The translations under genes were made by a program, and so were the position numbers. A stretch of 64,000 nt of DNA from Psychromarinibacter sediminicola (GTDB lineage Bacteria > Pseudomonadota > Alphaproteobacteria > Rhodobacterales > Rhodobacteraceae), in NCBI RefSeq assembly GCF_029168335.1, contig NZ_JARGYC010000001.1, positions 1 to 64,000 on the forward strand. Reading direction: 5' to 3'. This document shows, in pieces, positions 61,296 to 64,000 of this stretch (position 1 is its first letter; the number at the start of each line of letters is the position of its first letter). The notes under the pieces were generated by a model. That model ran no database searches and was not told the origin of the DNA. It saw nothing but the letters and a program-made list of their open reading frames with translations.

Positions 61296-62201
61296 ATGAA
61301 TTGGGCGGCGATCTCCTTCGACTGGAACCATATCCGCGCGTTCCTGGCCAGCGTCGAGGAAGGCTCGCTCTCGGCGGCGGCCCGCGCGCTGGGCCAGTCG
61401 CAGCCGACCCTGTCACGCCAGATCGCGGCGCTGGAGGCCGAGCTGGGGCTGGTGCTGTTCGAACGGGTCGGCCGGCGGCTGGCGCCGACGCCGGCGGCGC
61501 TGGACCTGGTGGCGCATGTCCGCGCGATGGGCGAGGCGGCCGGCCGCATCTCGCTGACCGCGGCGGGGCGGTCGGAGGCGGTGGAGGGCACCGTCTCGGT
61601 GACGGCGTCCGACAGCTTCTCCGCCTATCTCCTGCCCGGTATCCTGGGGCGGCTGCGCGAGGTGGCGCCGGGGATCACGGTGGACGTGGTGGCCGCCAAC
61701 GACATCCGCGACCTGCAGCGGCGCGAGGCGGACATCGCGGTGCGCCACGTGCGGCCCGAGCAGCCGGAGCTGGTGGCGCGGCTGATCCGGTCCTCGGGCG
61801 CGGGGCTTTACGCGGCGCCGGCCTACCTGGCGGCGCGGGGGCGGCCGGAGACGGTGGAGGCGCTGGCGGGGCACGACTTCGTCGGGTTCCAGCCGGTGGA
61901 CCGCTTCGTCGAGCTGATGAACGGCTTCGGCGTGCCGGTTGCGCAGGACCGCATCCGCGTTGTCACCGACAGCGGCATCGTCGCCTGGGAGATGGCGCGC
62001 GCGGGGCTGGCGATCGGGGTCCAGGCGCGCGAGGTGGCGGCGCTGTTTCCCGAGATGGCCCCGCTTCTGCCGGAGTTCGAGCCGATCCCGGTGCCGATCT
62101 GGCTGACCTGCCACCGCGAGCTGCATACCAGCCGGCGGATCAGGCTGGTCTACGACGTCCTGGCCGACGCGCTGACCGAGCTTTCGCGCTCCGACAGGTA
62201 G
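61296..62201 (+). CDS. LysR-family transcriptional regulator
   Basis: A 301-residue LysR-type protein. N-terminal helix-turn-helix (FDWNHIRAFLASVEEGSLSAAARALGQSQPTLSRQIAALEAELGLVLFER, about 8-57), a linker helix and a periplasmic-binding-like effector domain (VEGTVSVTASDSFSAYLLPGIL, LQRREADIAVRHVRPEQPEL). It probably controls the divergent methyltransferase gene. Its 3' end overlaps the converging XRE-type gene by 52 bp. Confidence 0.92.
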   Translation: MNWAAISFDWNHIRAFLASVEEGSLSAAARALGQSQPTLSRQIAALEAELGLVLFERVGRRLAPTPAALDLVAHVRAMGEAAGRISLTAAGRSEAVEGTVSVTASDSFSAYLLPGILGRLREVAPGITVDVVAANDIRDLQRREADIAVRHVRPEQPELVARLIRSSGAGLYAAPAYLAARGRPETVEALAGHDFVGFQPVDRFVELMNGFGVPVAQDRIRVVTDSGIVAWEMARAGLAIGVQAREVAALFPEMAPLLPEFEPIPVPIWLTCHRELHTSRRIRLVYDVLADALTELSRSDR

Positions 62202-63025
62202 GCGGGAAAGTCGCGGTCGGACACGGTCGCCTCGCGCACCAGAAGGTCGAAATGGCGCGTCAGGATCTGCACGCGCTCGGTGTCGCGGAAGGCGATGTAA
62301 TGGCCGCCGGCGTAGATCACCGCCTGCAGCGGGCCGAAGATCGTCACCGGCGAACAGTAAAGCCGGCGGGCGTCGAACAGGTAGAGCCGCAGGCGCGGGT
62401 AGAGCTGGTCGTAGATCTCGCGGATGCGGGCGGCCTGGCTGCGCCGGAGATCGCGCGGCAGGTCGCGGTAATAGCCCTCGCCGCGCACGAAACAGTCGAT
62501 CTCGTAGAGCGGCAGGGCGATCTCGTAGTCGGATTGCGCCGTCAGCATGAAGTTCAGCCGGTCCTCGGAGGCGCCGATCGCCTGTTCCGTCGTGCGGCCG
62601 AGATGCGGGCTGTACTCCCGTTCCAGCATGGCGCGGGTCTTGAGCATGTCGGGCAGGGCAGCCGGAACATGGCGGATCTTGTAGCCCGCGGCCTCGCGGT
62701 GCCAGTCGAAGATCTGCTGATCGACGAGGGCGCGGGGCGCCTCGGTCACGCTGAGCGAGTTGGCGACGAGGTCGGCGGCGCTCTCGGGCCGGTCGGACAG
62801 GCCGAGGAGCCAGTCGGCCGAGACGCCGAGCGCCGCGGCGCATTCGCCCACGACCTGCGCATTTGGCAGGCGCGCGCCGTCGCCGGACAGAAGCTGCGAG
62901 ACCGTGGAGCGGTCGACGCCGATGGCCCGGGCGAGCGCGCTCTGGCTGGTGTGGCTCGTCTCCATCGCCTGGACCAGGCGGGTGCGAAGCAGCATGGCGC
63001 GGGTGCGTTTGTCGAGTTTGGACAT
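62150..63025 (-). CDS. XRE-type regulator with C-terminal sensor-like domain
   Basis: A 291-residue protein. A helix-turn-helix of the XRE/Cro type spans about 14-75 (RTRLVQAMETSHTSQSALARAIGVDRSTVSQLLSG, ALGVSADWLLGL). The rest (about 95-285) is a mixed alpha/beta domain with YEIALPLYEIDCFVRGEGYYRDLP and VQILTRHFDLLVREATVSDRDFPAYL, without a recognised family. It likely senses a small molecule. Its promoter faces the DUF2061 gene (divergent, 111 bp apart). Confidence 0.78.
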   Translation of the reverse strand: MSKLDKRTRAMLLRTRLVQAMETSHTSQSALARAIGVDRSTVSQLLSGDGARLPNAQVVGECAAALGVSADWLLGLSDRPESAADLVANSLSVTEAPRALVDQQIFDWHREAAGYKIRHVPAALPDMLKTRAMLEREYSPHLGRTTEQAIGASEDRLNFMLTAQSDYEIALPLYEIDCFVRGEGYYRDLPRDLRRSQAARIREIYDQLYPRLRLYLFDARRLYCSPVTIFGPLQAVIYAGGHYIAFRDTERVQILTRHFDLLVREATVSDRDFPAYLSERESSVSASARTS

Positions 63026-63136
63026 CTTCGTTGCGTTTTGTCACCAATCGCGGGGTTGAGATAACCATATCCGGAATTCGCAACGGGCCCCAGCGCGATT
63101 ATCACGGCCGGGAGACGCGACACGACCGGAGGCGAG

Positions 63137-63337
63137 ATGGAGACGCGGCGGAGAACCGTGGTGAAGGCCGTTTTATGGGCCGTCTGGGGCTGGGTGGCGA
63201 TGGCCGCCGTGGGGCTGGCCTTCACCGGCTCGATGCTGGCGGGCGGCGGCATGGCGGCGGTGAACACCTGTGTCGGGCTGCTGTGCTATGTCGTCTACGA
63301 ACGGATCTGGGCCAATATCGGCTGGGGGCGCGCGTGA
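63137..63337 (+). CDS. DUF2061-type small membrane protein
   Basis: A 66-residue protein with two membrane helices (about 8-30 and 35-55: VVKAVLWAVWGWVAMAAVGLAFTGS, GGMAAVNTCVGLLCYVVYERIW). The KxxLWxxxG...YxxYERIWxxIxWGR pattern is that of DUF2061 proteins. The stop overlaps the desaturase start (GTGA), so the two are co-translated; DUF2061 proteins are often encoded next to lipid or sulfur enzymes. Confidence 0.8.
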   Translation: METRRRTVVKAVLWAVWGWVAMAAVGLAFTGSMLAGGGMAAVNTCVGLLCYVVYERIWANIGWGRA

Positions 63338-64000
63338 GGCGCGCGCGGGCCGAATGGCCGACGCTGAGGCTCATGGCGCTGTGCTACGGGGTCTGGGCGC
63401 TGGGCACGACCTGGGCCGCGGCGCTGTGGCTGCCGCTGGGGATCGGGCTGACGGCGCTGGCGGTGGCGCTGCATTCGTCGCTGCAGCACGAGGCGATCCA
63501 CGGGCATCCGACGCCCTGGCCCCGGGTCAACGCGGTGCTGATGGCGCCGGGGCTGACGCTGCTGGTGCCGTATCTGCGGTTCCGCGACACGCATCTCGAC
63601 CATCACGACAACGCGGTGCTGACCGACCCCTATGACGACCCGGAATCCAACTACATGGACCCGGCCGTCTGGGGCCGGCTGCCGCGGCCGGTGCAGGCGC
63701 TGCTGGTGGTCAACAACACGCTCCTGGGCCGCGTCACGGTGGGCACGGCGATCGGGCTGGTGGCCTTCCTGCTGGGCGAGGCGCGGCTGGCGCGGCAGGG
63801 CGACGCGCGGGTGATCCGCGGGTGGCTGTGGCATGGGCCGGCGCTGCTGCCGGTGGCGGGATGGCTCGCCTTCGTCGCGCAGATGCCGGTCTGGGGCTAC
63901 CTGCTGGCGGCCTATGGCGGCATGTCGCTGGTGCGCATCCGCACCTTCCTGGAGCATCAGGCGGCGGAGCGGGCGAGCGCGCGGACGGCGATCATCGAGG
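63334..64000 (+). CDS. Fatty acid desaturase family protein (3' end outside window)
   Basis: An open frame from GTG 63334, overlapping the DUF2061 stop, runs off the right edge with at least 222 codons. It has the di-iron His boxes of membrane desaturases/hydroxylases: HSSLQHEAIHGH (about 49-60), DTHLDHHDN (about 88-96) and the beginning of the third box RTFLEHQAAER near the end. Hydrophobic helices separate them. It would act on acyl chains or carotenoid-like lipids in the membrane. No ATG is better placed. Confidence 0.85.
   Translation, partial: MRRARAEWPTLRLMALCYGVWALGTTWAAALWLPLGIGLTALAVALHSSLQHEAIHGHPTPWPRVNAVLMAPGLTLLVPYLRFRDTHLDHHDNAVLTDPYDDPESNYMDPAVWGRLPRPVQALLVVNNTLLGRVTVGTAIGLVAFLLGEARLARQGDARVIRGWLWHGPALLPVAGWLAFVAQMPVWGYLLAAYGGMSLVRIRTFLEHQAAERASARTAIIE

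Overview
The window is chromosomal DNA of very high GC with dense, ATGA-overlapping operons. Gene content (SPOR lipoprotein, CUT1 and branched-chain-type ABC operons, LacI and GntR/FCD regulators, a GTTC-N7-GTTC type LexA box, Alphaproteobacteria-type metG) points to a Rhodobacterales/Roseobacter-group alphaproteobacterium. Assignment is by pattern recognition only; no search was run.

Layout. 1-4400: end of an IS630-type transposase, a D,D-carboxypeptidase, a SPOR lipoprotein, tRNA-Ser(UGA), a dead IS6-type transposase, a small membrane protein with a winged-helix regulator, and a structured intergenic region that looks like a small RNA gene with its own terminator. 4422-23138: a large LacI-controlled catabolic cluster. 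It holds a CUT1 ABC importer, five SnoaL/NTF2-fold proteins (four of them double-domain paralogues), two histidinol-dehydrogenase-like enzymes, an SDR, a bicupin, a MetE-C/EaCoMT-like protein, an alpha/beta hydrolase, an RraA-like protein and an amidase. Three matching dyads (TTGCAA..CG..) lie in the intergenic promoter regions at its two divergent/leftward starts and its right edge. I do not recognise this combination as a described pathway.

23387-29031: single genes (BTAD/TolB/TPR regulator, secreted HExxH protein, PotD-like binding protein, MFS transporter). 29205-44776: a second catabolic cluster with a Liv-type ABC importer, SDR, 3-hydroxyisobutyrate-dehydrogenase-like enzyme, metallo-beta-lactamase-fold lactonase, GntR/FCD regulator, isochorismatase-fold hydrolase, two hot-dog hydratases, three family III CoA-transferases and a CitE-like lyase. 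The logic (CoA activation, hydration, C-C cleavage) resembles itaconate/mesaconate/citramalate degradation. AT-rich TGCATTATAATG-like sites recur in its three intergenic promoter regions. 45209-46631: a UPF0718/ArsP-type permease with an ArsR regulator.

46844-54367: a 7.5 kb integrated island. It is inserted at the 3' end of tRNA-Ser(GCU), is bounded by a 14-bp direct repeat, and carries a P4-type integrase, a MobA/MobL relaxase with an overlapping small membrane gene, a DUF3987/YfjI-like protein, and a three-gene operon. That operon encodes a two-TM protein, a STAND-like protein without a visible P-loop, and a TPR protein with near-identical 41-residue repeats. The first two share a short G/N-rich motif, as amyloid-signalling partners do. 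This is my best candidate for an undescribed conflict (defence) system.

54741-64000: core-like genes: a membrane-anchored protein, metG, an orphan ImuA-like gene with a LexA box, three back-to-back perfect palindromes, a DsrE-like secreted protein, an aldo/keto reductase, a lipoprotein, a methyltransferase, a LysR regulator, an XRE regulator, a DUF2061 protein, and a fatty acid desaturase running off the end.
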